Source: Gigaspora margarita
Taxonomy: Eukaryota; Glomeromycota; Glomeromycetes; Diversisporales; Gigasporaceae
Assembly: GCA_009809945.1 (NCBI GenBank)
Contig: WTPW01000320.1
Span: 283,444 to 347,443, forward strand
Length of the DNA stretch: 64,000 nt
Direction of reading: 5' to 3'
Part shown: piece after piece, positions 11,050 through 23,485 of the stretch
Numbering within the stretch: the stretch's first letter is position 1
Layout of the letters: the number at the start of each line of letters is the position of its first letter
Program-made: the position numbers and the translations under genes
Notes under the pieces: generated by a model
Seen by the model: only the letters and a program-made list of their open reading frames with translations
Told to the model about the DNA's origin: nothing
Database searches by the model: none

Positions 11050-11598
11050 TATATACATGTACTTGGATCTATATTATTCTCTAGTGAAACCCTTTTTGGC
11101 ATTAATTTTTTACTGTTACATCTAATACAAAAGCCAGTTTTGTATTTAATATAACTAAAGAAAAAGGTTTTTTATATGTAGAGCAATAATTATATTTAAG
11201 ATTTGTAATAGCATTTCAAAACTTTTTAAGAAGATTATGATCATTATCAAGTTTACAAGTGGGTGATATTTTATTGTTTAAAAATAATTTATTCAAGTTA
11301 TACTTTATTATATTATTCAAAAAAAAATTTAATATAAAGTTATACTTTTGTTTAGATTATTTTTTTTGATTTGACAATTCATTTTGGTTTATATTTACTT
11401 TTACTTTAATATTATTGTTATTAGTTGAAAACCAATGTTTATGATTAGCCTGTCTCTTTTTTGATTCACTTTTTTTTTTTGATAAACTAACTGTTGTTTT
11501 TTTAGCCATTGAACTTTTTCATTTTCTTTTAGCTTCATTTCTTTTAGCTGCTTGTTCAGGTATGCAAGTTCTTTTTAACTAAAAGTGTTTTTTTTGTA
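11050..11598 (-). pseudogene. Decayed Helitron helicase N-terminal fragment
   Basis: Minus-strand translation gives pieces in shifted frames. First comes a basic, Lys/Ser-rich piece (about 11590-11380: 'RTCIPEQAAKRNEAKRK', then 'MAKKTTVSLSKKKSESKKR'). Next is 'NAITNLKYNYCSTYKKPF' (about 11170-11230). Last is 'LMPKRVSLENNIDPSTC' (about 11060-11110). In fungal Helitron proteins a basic leader precedes a Cys-rich motif and a 'PKKFS.ENNMDPG'-like segment just before the Helitron-like N-terminal domain. That order and the last motif fit well. Two expected Cys positions are replaced and there are at least two frameshifts and several stops, so it is dead. The Rep and helicase domains are absent. Identification is by motif recall only. 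Confidence 0.5.
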
Positions 11599-12091
11599 TT
11601 TGTTTTGATATGATGACTTATTATAAGAATACAAAGTAGTTCTTATTTTCTTCAACTAACAAGCTATTATTTAATTTATTTATTAAATATATTTGCTTAC
11701 ACTATACTGGCATACAGTATTTATAATAATATATTAATATAGAACAATTCTTATTCTCCAACTGATAAACTATTCTTTTATATTAAAAATCATTTAATGT
11801 ATTCTATTGTATTAAAAGTCAGCTACCATATTTTATACCAAGATTTCAGTATCCAAACATTGAACCTACCGGTAATTTAGGATCAACTCTGGTTATTTTG
11901 AACCTAAAATTTGGGTCAAGTGAAGCGGAAGCCGGACATTTTCTAAAATTTAATAGAGTATTGCTTGAAAATCTTTCGCCTCACTTCTCTCAACCCTAGC
12001 CAACAAGTATAAATGGGTTTTAGAGGTAAAATAGAAATCGAGATTTCATTTTAATTATGATCCGCGACAATAATTATGTTATTCGACCATC
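11599..12091. other. Spacer, nothing recognised
   Basis: AT-rich to about 11,840, then slightly GC-richer. A phrase about 'ttcttattttctycaactaacaagcta' occurs near 11640 and again near 11748 in diverged form. No gene supported. Confidence 0.4.
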
Positions 12092-12206
12092 TAAGGGAGC
12101 GGGCAGAAATCAGCTGATTTTATAGGATGGGAGTGAAGTTTTTTGTTTTAAGGGAGGTATAGCATTTTAGTAAATAGAAATCACCTGATTTCTGCCCATT
12201 CCCTAA
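12092..12206. mobile_element. About 115-bp MITE with 27-bp TIR ('GGGCAGAAATCAGSTGATTT')
   Basis: Left 'AGGGAGCGGGCAGAAATCAG' plus 'CTGATTT' is inverted at right as 'AAATCACCTGATTTCTGCCC' plus 'ATTCCCT'. The interior is about 55 bp. There is no coding capacity and no clear target duplication. Confidence 0.65.
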
Positions 12207-14189
12207 TCTGGATTTGATTTTTGATATAAACCAATTTCGCCAACAAAGTTCATCTGATTTAGGTTAGAGTTTACCTAGTTTATACTAGTGTTGGCTAGAT
12301 GCAGATTGTTTACCAGAATCTGATTTGATTATGCATCGCGGCGAATTTATAAAATTCGGTCACAAATTTATGTATTTGTTCTTCAAATTTTTAAATTTTA
12401 TATAAGTACGTATCTAACCTATTTTCATCATTTTGATGCATCTCAATAAACATAGAATTTATTAAAATAACGCAGCCTAACTTTGGAATATTTATTATCA
12501 GTCAAAATCTATAATTATATATTATTAGTTAAACTATTCTATTTTGGGGTATTTCATAATTCTTCTCAATGGTTTATCAAATTTGGTAAAGTTTATGTTA
12601 AGTTATCCTTGTTTAAAATCTTAAAAAAAATATATTAAAAAATATTTATTTGGTTTCTAATGACACAACCAACGTACTTTATAATGTTTAGCTTTGCTAC
12701 AGTCGCAAGGCTTTTTTATTTTCCTTTTTTTCCAAGACAGCAACTTTAATTCTTCGTTAGTAACTCATATAGTTTCGGTATATTGAGTAAAGATTAGATT
12801 GGCTTATAATAAGCCGGCATAGTTGTGGCCTTTAAGCCGAGCGATGAAGTCAGCTGACTTTGCTTTTTGAGCCAAGCTGTCAATTCCTAAGTATATTGCA
12901 TAATTAAAAGTATATATATAATCAAAAAGAAACATAAAACTCCGGATAAACCCAAATATGAAATTCGGATAATACATAGACCGGGTAGGTGCAAAGTCCC
13001 TATACAAGACCTGTTTTGTTAATCACTAAATCATATATTTTGGTTATCATTTCATTGTACCAGTATATTGCAAATATATTAAACTTTTAATATTACCAGT
13101 ATAAACAAGAACCGGGAAATAAATTATTTTTTTTACCTGGGTAATTATCCGGTTAATCTATCCGGATAGGTCCACCCAGGTAACCAATAACTTAACCGGT
13201 TACCCAAATTATCTGCGAGTTACCCGAATAGCCCTTACTCGGGTCCAACCTCTAATCAAGAAAAAGGAGAACAACAACATTACTGTATAACAATAAAATA
13301 AGCATTAAATAAAATATGTATTAAAATAAAATATGTACAGTACGTACGTAACGGTAATTTCTTTAAATTATTTAAGGAGGTACAAGTTTTTTTTACCATG
13401 AAATGACAGGTGTATTAATGTATATATATACTCAAACGATACTTGTATATATAAAATTGTTTATAACTAATATATTTCTTGTAAATATGATATTAATTTC
13501 ATGTCAAATGCAAAAAAAATAAAATAAAATAAAAAAACAAAGTAATAAATTACATTCATTTAATATTGCACGCCAAGGTGAATCTTGGCGTGTCAATTTA
13601 TTTCAAAATGTGCATGTTCTCTAGAATATAGTTTAAGTTCCACAAATAAATTATACATAAACTTTGTAATGTTACGATCCCTGCATAGTTTTTTTCTATT
13701 TTAAATAACTAGTGGCGTTGATTTTATGATGTAATTTTCAACAATTCAATAAATAATTTTCTTAACAAATTTTAATTTAAAATAGTCGTCTAGAAATCTT
13801 TATTTAAATTTTAATTACCGTAAAAATCGGAAAATAAGAATCACACCCTTTACTAATAATTCTTGAAGAAACTAATTTCTGCAATATTATGTGTGACAAA
13901 AAACTTGGCGATTGAAGAAACTTCTTGGCGAATTAATTTTACCAATGAAATTGAATTATTAAATCATAGTTAATTCTCTTTCAACAAACGATCTCTGGAT
14001 ACCGAATATTAATTTTTATTTCAAAATTACATTTCAAAGTTTCACTAGTTCATATGAAAATATGGTAATTTTTTAATTACTAATAATAATGAATTTTTTT
14101 CATTAAATCGTTATAAAAAAAAAATTTCCAAAATCAATATCAGTTTAATAATGTAAGCCAGAAATATATATATTATTATTGGTTTCTTT
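12207..14189. other. Intergenic DNA without recognisable gene
   Basis: Noted features: 'accggttaccc' and 'gagttacccgaa' words at 13130-13255, resembling a decayed 'TAACCGGGT' repeat; a perfect 9-bp-arm hairpin 'CACGCCAAGgtgaatCTTGGCGTG' at about 13569-13592; and 'gtacgtacgta' words near 13336. A minus-strand open frame at 12804-13007 has no domain and sits in ordinary AT-rich sequence, so it is not called. Confidence 0.45.
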
Positions 14190-14354
14190 TAGGATAGTGA
14201 CAGATATTACGTAATATTTGCTTACTATACCTGATACCATCTTCCTCCCACGTATGTACGTACATAAGAGAGATTTAGCCATTATAAATTTATATATCCA
14301 ATATAAGATATCAGAAACTCCTCAGGATATTATGTAATAACTGTCACTACCTTA
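14190..14354. mobile_element. 165-bp MITE ('TAGGATAGTGACAG')
   Basis: Left 'TAGGATAGTGACAGATATTA' plus 'CGTAATAT' pairs with right 'ATTATGTAATAACTGTCACT' plus 'ACCTTA'. The TIR is about 28 bp with few mismatches. The interior is non-coding. Confidence 0.65.
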
Positions 14355-17300
14355 ATCAGGTCTATTAGATATCTCTGGATGATTAATGACTTTATCGGGT
14401 AACAAAAAAAAGTAGAAAATAGATAGATAATGCAAACAAAAAAAAAAAAACTTAATTTGCATTGACAAATTATTTCCATTAATTATCTGATGTTTTATTA
14501 AACAAAATTAATTAATTAATTAAATTATATACCTAATATATATATTACCTATATACTTAAATGCATATTTTTTATTGTTAATTATCATGTGAATTATAAA
14601 AACGATGTATGATATATCAATTAAATAAATAATTGATGAAGCCCCTTATGAGTAACTAATATAGTAACGATTTTTTTCAACGAGCACCCTTAAAATAAAC
14701 TTTGGATGTACTGAATCTTTAAATATTTTTCAATTTAATGTTATTCCGTTAAAATTTTTATTGGTCTATTCCACCAGCCAATCAGACATTCCCAGGAGGT
14801 AAAACTTTCTTTGATAATTTCGGGTAAAATGAACCAATAGGAAAATTTGAAAAAATAAAATAATGCAATAAAAAAAAATATTATTATTATATTGTATGTA
14901 AAGACTTGTTCATATTATGAAAGAAAAAATATTTATATTCATATGCTTCATTAATTGTCACGGTTTCGTTATTTATGTATCATAGGTTTTTCATTTGTCA
15001 AATTAGTTGTTCAGAAATTGCTTGACGAAAATTCGCCTACCCAACTTTTTTTAACCTCAGATCAACAGGAATAACTTGATAAAGATTTTATTGTAATTTT
15101 CACTAATCTGCGATTGAAAAAAAGTATAGTGCTTCTTTATAAAGTTAAAAAAAAAAAAAACACTAATTACTATAGCTAAATATATGAGGAGAAATCAGCC
15201 TCGGGGAACAATGCACAAATAAATTTTTTTTTCTTGTCCCTATCCTGATTAATACTGCAGATCCATCAAGAGTATGTTTGCAGCCGTGATTAATTTAATT
15301 TTAATTTTAAACCGGTAAAATTCTTGATAATTATAATTTAATTATATTAATAAGGTTAATAAATTATTATATAGTAGTACGTTTCCTAAGCTGGAGCCTT
15401 ATGCATTATGCTTTAAATAAAAGTTAGTACCATGACTTATATTATCATCAAAATAATTTATAATTTGAATAAAGATTTAAAGTTATAAGAACGCAATCTC
15501 CGCCATTAAACTAAACTCTATTATGTACATGCACTTTTCAATTCTTATATTATAAATTGTAAGATATTAAACCTCGATAAGAAGAATTTGAAAATTTATA
15601 TTTATAAACCCATTACATCGCCTTTTGTTGATGGATGTTGACCGAATGTCTTACGAATTATGAACTATATCTCAACCATCCTAACCTAAAGTTAGAATAG
15701 TTTTATAACATAACAATAAAGAGCCATTAGGATGATTATTTAACTCAAAAATAAGGAGTTTTTAAAATGATTATTTAACATAACCATAAAGAACCATTAG
15801 AATGATTATATTTTTAACAGTATTAAATAATCATAATGAGTTGTTATAATGACTGCTTGATTCGAAAAAAAAAATGAAACATGTGACACTAAATGAATTA
15901 CTTAAAATTATTACCATTAAGTTCATTTTTAAATATGAATTACGTATTATTATTAGACTTCTGATTAATTAATTTCTGCAGGGGTCAACAAAAATCTGTA
16001 TTATGATCATTACAGTGGCGGGATCCAGACATCCCCTCCGCTCTAGCCCAATTAAGTTAATCTGATGGAAATCAATTCCTTGGGGTCGGTCAATTGTTAT
16101 ATCCCTGAATCTATCAGATAAACTGTTACAGATATATTTTTAGATATTCAAGTTGCACCTGATCTCGAAATCAGTTTTAAATAAGTCATGTGAGCGTGAA
16201 ATTGTTCTGTTACGATTGTTGGTAACTACATATTAAGAGTAGTATTTAGAGTAGAGTATTGAGAAAACGCCACAGGTTTGTCTTATCTTATTCTAGCAAT
16301 AAAAAAGATTGCACATATATGTATTAACAATGAAATTGACTTATTCGAGAGTATCGAATCGACATTTTTGTCAACTAAACAATTACATGTATTTTTAGTA
16401 CAAGGTTTTAAAAAAAACGTATTCTATGATCTTTTTAATCTTAATAATTAATATCAGAAAATCTCGATCATAAATAAGACCACATTTAATACTAACACAT
16501 GTTCATAATCATATGTAATATGTGGTCATGATAACCATTTTAATCAGAGTATGATTTCCCAATAGCCAATTTAGTTATATAGTCATATCAGTACAATAGT
16601 AAAATTGTTAGACTTTGTTACAATAAAAATACCAAATTTATAAAATTTATTAGTTAAAAAAATTTATTTAAGGTTAAAAATGTGTTGCACTAACTAACGA
16701 ATCTTTTATTACTTTGAATGTTTACCGTTACTAGAAGATAAACATCATTTTACCGAAAATAAAAATCAATGATATTTCTATTATAAGAAGTAAAAAATTT
16801 TCCGATTTGAATTACGTACGTACAACTTTTTTTTTTTTTTTTTTTTTTTTAAATGTTGAAATCAAGTTGGTCATTTCACTCTGGTCTTTGTTCATATTCG
16901 ATTTGTGTGCAGCTTATAAAGTCTTGATTTACTATAATATTTAATTTATAGAATAACAAAAATAAAATTTTTGGTACTGTATCACTGTATAGAAATAGAG
17001 TTATCCGAAACGCTCAGACAATTATCGGTTTACTTAAAAAAAAAAAAAACTCGCACCACTAACCAACGTTAGTGTTTAGTTTGGATGTATTTTTGTTTTG
17101 ATCTTATGTTACACCTGATCATGAGACCAAATACAGAAAATAACGAAATTCTTTTTAACGTTAGGAGAAAAAAGTATGTAGATATATTTAAAACCGGTTT
17201 ACCGGTAATCGGTTTAGTGGTAATAAAACCGGCTTCAATCTCCTATTAAAATAATCAAATACAGAAATATATATATATATAGTACTTAATATTGAAAAAA

Positions 17301-18420
17301 AAAACTTTTTAATTATTTGAATCAGAAATTTAGAGAATTTCTACGTAGTAAGTATAATAATAAAATTATGTAATTAATGGTTTTTTTTTAATAACAGATA
17401 ACAAAAATTTATTTATAATAAACTGTCTATTTTTTTTTTTTTTTACACCCTTAAAAAGTACCAATCTATATCAGATATAGTAACAATACAAACTAAGAAA
17501 TTTTCTATATTTAAATGGATTACGATTTTTGAATAAATTTTATAAAACACGTAATTCGTATAACCAAATGTTTTCACTACATTGTATGCCTAGATGATTT
17601 GAATGTACTTAAATATTTATTACACACAATATGTAACTAATTCACATATATATATATATTGTGTTAAAAGAAAAAAAAAAATTAGAATAATAGTATAGTA
17701 TTGTGTACAATTTTTATATCAAAACTTTAATCGAGATTAACTTTAAACATATTCGGTAAGGTTAACTCGGGCCCGATTTTCGTGCATTTTAGAATCATAA
17801 TTTAACATAATTTAACATAATTTATGCATTCAAAGTATGTACTATTATACAATACCTCGGGATTACAGTATATCAAGTCAAAAAGTTAATATTTTTGAAA
17901 CCAAAAACATTACATTGCTTTGAATGAAATGTAGAAATAAGTAAGTTTATACGTATAAAAATGTTTTTTTTTAAGGCGAATGAATCTTAATTGCAGTTGC
18001 AGTGTTTTTTTTTATCGAGTTTCTTGAATTTTCTATGCTTAATGTAAAAAAAAAGTACATTAACGAATGATCGATTATATTTAAAATTACACACAATTCA
18101 CATGAATAATGTAACAATTGTCAATAGTATTTTTGTAACGTAGTACATGATTTATAATGCGTATAAATTATACATCAATAATAACGTACAAAGTCAATCA
18201 ATTCTTTTTCTCGACTAATCTCTGTTGTGGCGTAGTTTACTGCAATACTAAGTATGTATAAATTAATAAAGACTTTATGTTACAGGGTCTAAATGATTTT
18301 TATTCGCATTACATTAAAAAAAAAATTTCTAGTCAGTCAGTTCAGTCTCTAATTTTTTAACTTAACGTTTTTAAAAAAATTTTTTTTTTTTTAAAAAAAT
18401 TTCATTTTATTTATTATTTT
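14355..18420. other. Long intergenic region upstream of the F-box gene
   Basis: About 4 kb of AT-rich sequence without a supported gene. Noted: a 37-bp near-direct repeat ('taacataacaataaagagcc...') at about 15708-15744 and 15776-15812, 68 bp apart; a run of about 26 T near 16826-16850; 'accggtttaccggtaatcggttt' near 17193; three 'ataatttaaca' copies near 17800; and homopolymer T tracts just before the gene. Promoter elements cannot be assigned with confidence. Confidence 0.45.
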
Positions 18421-18470
18421 TTTTTTTATATAAATAATTTTAAAGAAATTTTTTTTTTACAAACTTTATA
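18421..18470 (+). promoter_or_regulatory. AT-rich leader and TATA-like sequence before the F-box gene
   Basis: A 'TATATAAATAA' word at about 18428 lies some 43 bases before the start codon, among T-runs. The distance is too short to be sure it is a core promoter rather than leader sequence. The start context is 'TATAATGG', with A at -3 and G at +4, favourable for initiation. Confidence 0.25.
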
Positions 18471-20009
18471 ATGGCACCTGAATTAAACGAAGATTGTCTT
18501 TCACATATATTCAACTATCTCAGAACAACAGTTGACGATATTGCTATATTATACCCATGTGCATTAGTTAATAGAACTTGGTGTAAAGCTTCTATGCCAA
18601 TATTATGGAGTGATCCTTGGGCAATAAGAAATTATCCTTGTCTAGACCCTTCGGATTTAGAAAGACGTCGTGAATTAATTATTAATGCATATATTTCTAA
18701 TTTACCACAAAATTCAAAAGAATCTTTATCAAAAATTCAAAGAAATATTAAAGCTACTCAAAAAACTTCGGCTTTTGATTATGCTAGTTTTTTGAAACAT
18801 TTAAATTTGAAATTTTTTGGTTATTCCATTAAAGTTTGGATTAATCGTTCTATTAAAAATGGTATTATTAATCAAGATTCTCAACAAATTATTCATTATC
18901 TTATTATTGAACATGTTACAAAACTTTTACTTACAAGATCAACAAGTTTACGTAGTTTGGATTTAAGATATTGTGATGATGTTGAAATGCGTGATTGTTT
19001 GGAAATTTTGGCTAGTGTACTTGAAACTACAAATGATGGTCTTGATTGTCTTATTTATCTTAAAGATTTTAAATATAGTGGAAGTAATCAAGTTATGCCA
19101 AGAATTTTTGCTTCTCTTACTTCAAAATGTCAAAATATAAGACATTTAGGTATTTATGGTTTTCGTCCTACTGAAAATTTTTTTAATTTTATTGATGTTC
19201 AAAAAAATTTAAATGATACTACTATATCTTGTGATTCTACTGGTCGTTTTGATTCTTCTTTTTCTGAATGGACAACTAATGAATTTGTTTCGGAAAATTC
19301 TAAATCTATAATTAGATTATCTGTTGAAAATATTTGTTTTCCTCTTGATTTTTTAGTTAATTTTGCTAATTTAGAAGAATTATATTTACGTTCTTTTGAT
19401 CATATTTTTTCTAGAGAAGGTTGGGAACCTTTAGCTAGACTTCCTCTTAAACGTTTAAAAACTTTTTATTTTCAAACTCAATTACATCAACCTTTTGAAT
19501 TTTTAGATATTTTTGCTAAATTTGTTAGTAATACTGCTGGTGAACTTCGTCATATTACTTTTATAACTGGTTTATTAAATTTAGTTCATCTTGATACAAG
19601 ACAATTTATTACTTCTATTTCTACTAATTGTCCAAATCTTGAAGTTTATGAAGGTCCTTTGATGGAAAATGATACTGAACAATTGGCTTTATTACTTGAA
19701 AAATGTACTAAATTAAGAGCTTTACATATTTATTTAATCGGAAAATCTGAAGATGATCGTCCTACTTTTGATTTTTTATTATCTCAATTATCTTCTAGTT
19801 TAACTCCTAATTTGGAATTTTTAAAAATTAGTGGTGAATGTTTATTATATGAAGAAACTGTAAATTCTTTTTTTAATCTTAGAAGAAATTTTGGTAAAAA
19901 AATTCATTTTCATTGGGGTGAATTTGTTGAATGTGTTGGTAACGTTAAAGATGTTTGTAAAATTTATCAAGAATTAGGTGTCGTTAAAAAATTTGGTTTA
20001 TCTCGATAA
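18471..20009 (+). CDS. F-box protein, single exon, 512 aa
   Basis: The N-terminus (about residues 3-50) reads as an F-box: 'LNEDCLSHIFNYL' followed by 'ILYPCALVNRTWC' and 'MPILWSDPW'. That is the layout seen in the large F-box families of Rhizophagus. F-box proteins recruit substrates to SKP1-cullin-F-box ubiquitin ligases through SKP1. The remaining about 450 residues contain irregular Leu-rich segments ('LRSLDLRYCDD' near 161, 'IRHLGIYGF' near 225, 'LEELYLRSF' near 300), consistent with a divergent leucine-rich-repeat substrate-binding domain. No signal peptide or membrane segment is seen, so action in cytosol or nucleus is expected. The frame is open end to end with no intron needed. Codon use is strongly AT-ending. 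The ATG chosen is the first in frame, directly before the F-box. It is the only intact host-type gene in the window; the specific substrate is unknown. Confidence 0.88.
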   Translation: MAPELNEDCLSHIFNYLRTTVDDIAILYPCALVNRTWCKASMPILWSDPWAIRNYPCLDPSDLERRRELIINAYISNLPQNSKESLSKIQRNIKATQKTSAFDYASFLKHLNLKFFGYSIKVWINRSIKNGIINQDSQQIIHYLIIEHVTKLLLTRSTSLRSLDLRYCDDVEMRDCLEILASVLETTNDGLDCLIYLKDFKYSGSNQVMPRIFASLTSKCQNIRHLGIYGFRPTENFFNFIDVQKNLNDTTISCDSTGRFDSSFSEWTTNEFVSENSKSIIRLSVENICFPLDFLVNFANLEELYLRSFDHIFSREGWEPLARLPLKRLKTFYFQTQLHQPFEFLDIFAKFVSNTAGELRHITFITGLLNLVHLDTRQFITSISTNCPNLEVYEGPLMENDTEQLALLLEKCTKLRALHIYLIGKSEDDRPTFDFLLSQLSSSLTPNLEFLKISGECLLYEETVNSFFNLRRNFGKKIHFHWGEFVECVGNVKDVCKIYQELGVVKKFGLSR

Positions 20010-20160
20010 TTAATTATATTTATATATCTGATATTATCTGATATATCAGATATTTTTTTTTTTTTTTTGATAGAAGTTTTTTTTACATTACATCATTTTT
20101 GTAATTGGAATGTATTGTAAAGTTTAAATTCATCATCGTTAAATAAAACATTCCTAGATT
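20010..20160 (+). terminator. 3' region of the F-box gene with hairpin and AATAAA
   Basis: Just after the stop codon lies 'ATCTGATATTATCTGATATATCAGAT' (split here as two overlapping inverted words), followed by a T-run at about 20053-20068. 'AATAAA' is at 20142-20147, about 135 bp after the stop, a plausible polyadenylation signal. Site of cleavage not determinable. Confidence 0.4.
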
Positions 20161-22204
20161 CATTCGGTGGGCTTTAGTGTAATTTTCTGAATTTGTGTTA
20201 CTTGTATATTTACTTAGTTATAGTTTTTAAAAACATCGTTTATAAGGGAATGTACTGTAGTATGAAGTAGGGGTCCCAAATCTCAAATCTCAAATCTAAG
20301 CTTTAGATTATTAGTAAGTTATTTCGATACTGAATTTTCGTTTTTATATTATCATACATTATTAACAAAAACGTTTTTTATATAGGAGTACTCATTCGAT
20401 GCGTTGCGTTGCGTAGCCTTACCTTTAGTTAATCTTGGTTATAGTACCACTTTTACAAACTTTCAAATTAATCCAGTAACATCATAGACAAAAATAGATC
20501 GTGTTTTTAAAAAATTTAAAAAAAAAAAAGACATTAGCATTCACATATATATTAATATTTGTTCATAGAAACATCGGTAAATGATTTCTGAAAATTCGAT
20601 GAAGATTACAGTATTATGTTTACTAGTAAAATTAGACCTGAATATAGGTAACCTATCCCACTTTAGTTTCTTGTAATGTTTTGGTCGTAAATTCATCAAG
20701 AATAAATTCCCTTGTAATCCCACATTTCTCACAAATTGACATCCTTCTCTTTCTCATTTTTATCAATAACTTTACCGTTAATCCTAAATTATGTGTCAAA
20801 ATGACTTCTTCCTATCGACATTTCCGAGAAATAAATAATGTATGCTTGTATAAAGAGTGACCGTTCAATATTTTGCCAATGATTTATTTGTTTTCCATGA
20901 TTCTTTCTTAGATCCGATTTTTTTTCATTGTATTTTTATTTACTTCTTCTAATGAGCGTTATGACATTAGGATTATCTATTCATTTATTAACCTAAGCAA
21001 ATGTACGTATTGCATGGGTAGATCGAATTAAATGTTTTTCAAATTCATAGCGTTATTTATCTTTTTTTTTGACAAATTTCGAGAATCTGAAGATTAATTT
21101 CGGAAAAAGGAGTGTTCAATATAATTTATACCGATTTTAATAATATAATTAATGTAGCTAAATTCTTCACATCTTGAATCAAATAGTTGATCTTTCGAAA
21201 GAAATAATCTAGTTTTCTTATTATGTTAGAGAATCTACAAATCAGTCCAAAATTAATAATCCTTGCACGTCCCGTATAATCAATTATTTTATGATAATTT
21301 TAGTGTTTCGAGGAAACATAGTTAACGTGCTATTATTAAAGCAAACTTTAGCTCTTGTAAGTTAGTAATTCCTGTTTCCATTTCTTTAAGTGCCACTTCG
21401 ATAGCGTTAAGAGGTTTATAATATCATTTTTGAAATTTGTTTTTTGAACCGATTGAAAATAATCAGGTAATTGAACTAAACTCGGTTGATCCGGTTGAAC
21501 AAAAGGTTTAACTGGATAACCCGACATAATCAGTTATGATATATTGATAGCCGGTTAGCTAAAATATATTGGTCAATTTTATTATAAAAAGAAGAATAAG
21601 ATGTTTTAAAGATATTATTTTTATTAAATTAAACCAGGCTCAATCTGCTACACCGTTTTTTTTTCAATCCGATTTGACTTTGAAAAACTCGGTTCGGTTT
21701 AACCGATACATGAATTATTTTCTCATTTCAAAGAACTTCACCAGAAATATCGCCCAATGATGTAAAATTTTCGAATTTAAGAAACGCATTATTTATAAGT
21801 TCTTTATCAATAAGACTTTGTTTTCAAATTCATCTTTGCGCCTCAAGAATATAAAAATTTTTTTCATATCTTCTTTATTTTTACACTACCTAATGCGACG
21901 CTTTTCTTTGTATTCATTCCTATTTGTAGAACTAAATCATTATTCGATGTAAAATTTATATATTCATATAATTATCGAATTCAAAAACAATTTCTGTAAA
22001 ATTTCTTTTGATAAAATTTGATTTTAAAAATTTTCTTTAGTAAAAATGAAGATCAGGGTATTTGAATATGCCAGATAAAATAAATACTGTAGTAATATCA
22101 CGGGAACAGAAAGATATTCTGGAGAATTGCTTGGATGGATTTATAAGAATGTAAATCTTTCAGATGATATTTTTTATTATTATATGATTTTGAATTATAT
22201 GATA
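20161..22204. other. Intergenic, no gene recognised
   Basis: AT-rich spacer. A patch at about 21480-21700 has several 'CGGTTGATCCGGTTGAAC' / 'CTCGGTTCGGTTTAACCG'-like words, probably a decayed short-period repeat. Short open frames at 20541-20732 (minus) and 21569-21760 (plus) lack any recognisable domain and are not called. Confidence 0.45.
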
Positions 22205-22206
22205 TA

Positions 22207-22379
22207 CAGTCAAACCTCTCTAAATGCAAGTTGTTGGGCCAAACTTTTAATGGCTTGCATTTAGAGAACAATAAGAAAATTGCATTTATAGAGGCTAGAA
22301 ATATATTTGGGCCAGAATATAAGGTTGCATTTAGAGAGGTGTTGCATTTAGAGGGGTTGCATTTAGGGAGGTCTGACTG
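22207..22379. mobile_element. 173-bp MITE 'CAGTCAAACCTCTCTAAATG', copy 1
   Basis: Starts 'CAGTCAAACCTCTCTAAATG' and ends with the inverted 'CATTTAGGGAGGTCTGACTG'; TA flanks both sides (22205-22206, 22380-22381). The word 'TTGCATTTAGAGAGG' is repeated internally. Copy 2 lies inverted at 24558-24731. The open frames seen on both strands here are made by the element itself, not genes. TIR and TA duplication indicate a Tc1/mariner (pogo-like) MITE. Confidence 0.85.
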
Positions 22380-22381
22380 TA

Positions 22382-22869
22382 TTACCAACAATCAATTGAT
22401 TGTTATCCAATATAGAAGATTAAAAATTGGAGCAAAAATATATGGATAGATGATTGCCCTAGATAGTGTTATGAATTAGGTAAAAAATTGTAATTGATTA
22501 GTTGGTTATAAAAAAATCGATATATTTATGTTCAATTAATTGATTATTTAATTAATAATTAACTAATTGATTGATTAGTTGATTAATTCACTAATCAATT
22601 AGTTAAGTATCTGGTACATATTCTTGTACTGTACGTATTATTAATATTGCTATGCTTATGCATTCAGTATTAGATATCCCTATACTTATCTTGATGTTCT
22701 ATATTTCTAAGTTAAGCACAACTATTAATTTTATTTAATATGCTGGTTATAGTCTGGCTTTTAGAAAATTTTATTCTTTTTCTGTCTAAATATAAAATAT
22801 TTTATTTTAAAGCTATATTTATATATATATAGTATTTTATACATAATATATATCTAAGTATTCTTTTTT
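22382..22869. other. AT-rich spacer
   Basis: Contains a low-complexity palindromic patch of 'aattgattagttgattaatt' words (22490-22610). No gene or RNA recognised. Confidence 0.4.
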
Positions 22870-23270
22870 ATTTTTATTTTTTATTTTTTTTTTGGTTTCA
22901 AAGTGCCCACCTTGGGACTCAGGATATTTTATTCAAGATACTAGGGCCATCAGTTAACCTACATGGAGGTCAACTAGCATTTGTTACATTGACGAGGATC
23001 CAACTAGCTACACGTACACTTTTGGTATCTAATTTAAGTGGTCTACTCTAAGGTTCCACACTAGCTACCATACCTGCAACCCAACCACCTATTTAAACCC
23101 TCTGCTCCATGTCCCTTCTGCTAACCAGGACCCTGAATAATCTATGAGAGGTTATATTTGAGAATCATAGTAAAAATTTTTTTTGTTAGCGGTTCTACTT
23201 TGGTATATATTAGCTCATTTCAAATATTAGGTACCAACTTTGGTATCAGTTCCCAATTTTCGAAATGTAA
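22870..23270. repeat. GC-richer dispersed-repeat copy left of the gap
   Basis: This block stands out in base composition ('aagtgcccaccttgggactc', 'taccatacctgcaacccaac'). It shares ordered words with 1080-1200. No intact frame spans it. Probably part of a dispersed retroelement-like repeat; the family was not recognised. Confidence 0.4.
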
Positions 23271-23307
23271 GCTTTCAAAAAAAAAAAAAAAAAAAAAAAA
23301 ACAAAAA

Positions 23308-23408
23308 NNNNNNNNNNNNNNNNNNNNNNNNNNNNNNNNNNNNNNNNNNNNNNNNNNNNNNNNNNNNNNNNNNNNNNNNNNNNNNNNNNNNNNNNNNNNN
23401 NNNNNNNN
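23308..23408. other. Assembly gap (about 101 N) inside poly-A
   Basis: A run of N is flanked on both sides by long A homopolymers (23276-23307 and 23410-23440). The gap probably reflects failure to assemble a homopolymer, so its length is nominal. Open frames crossing it are artefacts. Confidence 0.95.
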
Positions 23409-23441
<33 letters not shown>

Positions 23442-23485
23442 ACAACACTCTAAAAAAACTAATCCACCCTCCCAATTTCTGTTAC

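Noticed and set aside
13569..13592. Perfect hairpin 'CACGCCAAG...CTTGGCGTG' as an intrinsic terminator or RNA element
   Set aside because: Intrinsic terminators are bacterial, there is no adjacent gene, and a single 9-bp-arm hairpin is expected by chance or from a decayed MITE.
22098..22449. Overlapping frames on both strands near 22.2-22.4 kb
   Set aside because: They coincide with the MITE 22207-22379; a second copy exists at 24558-24731.
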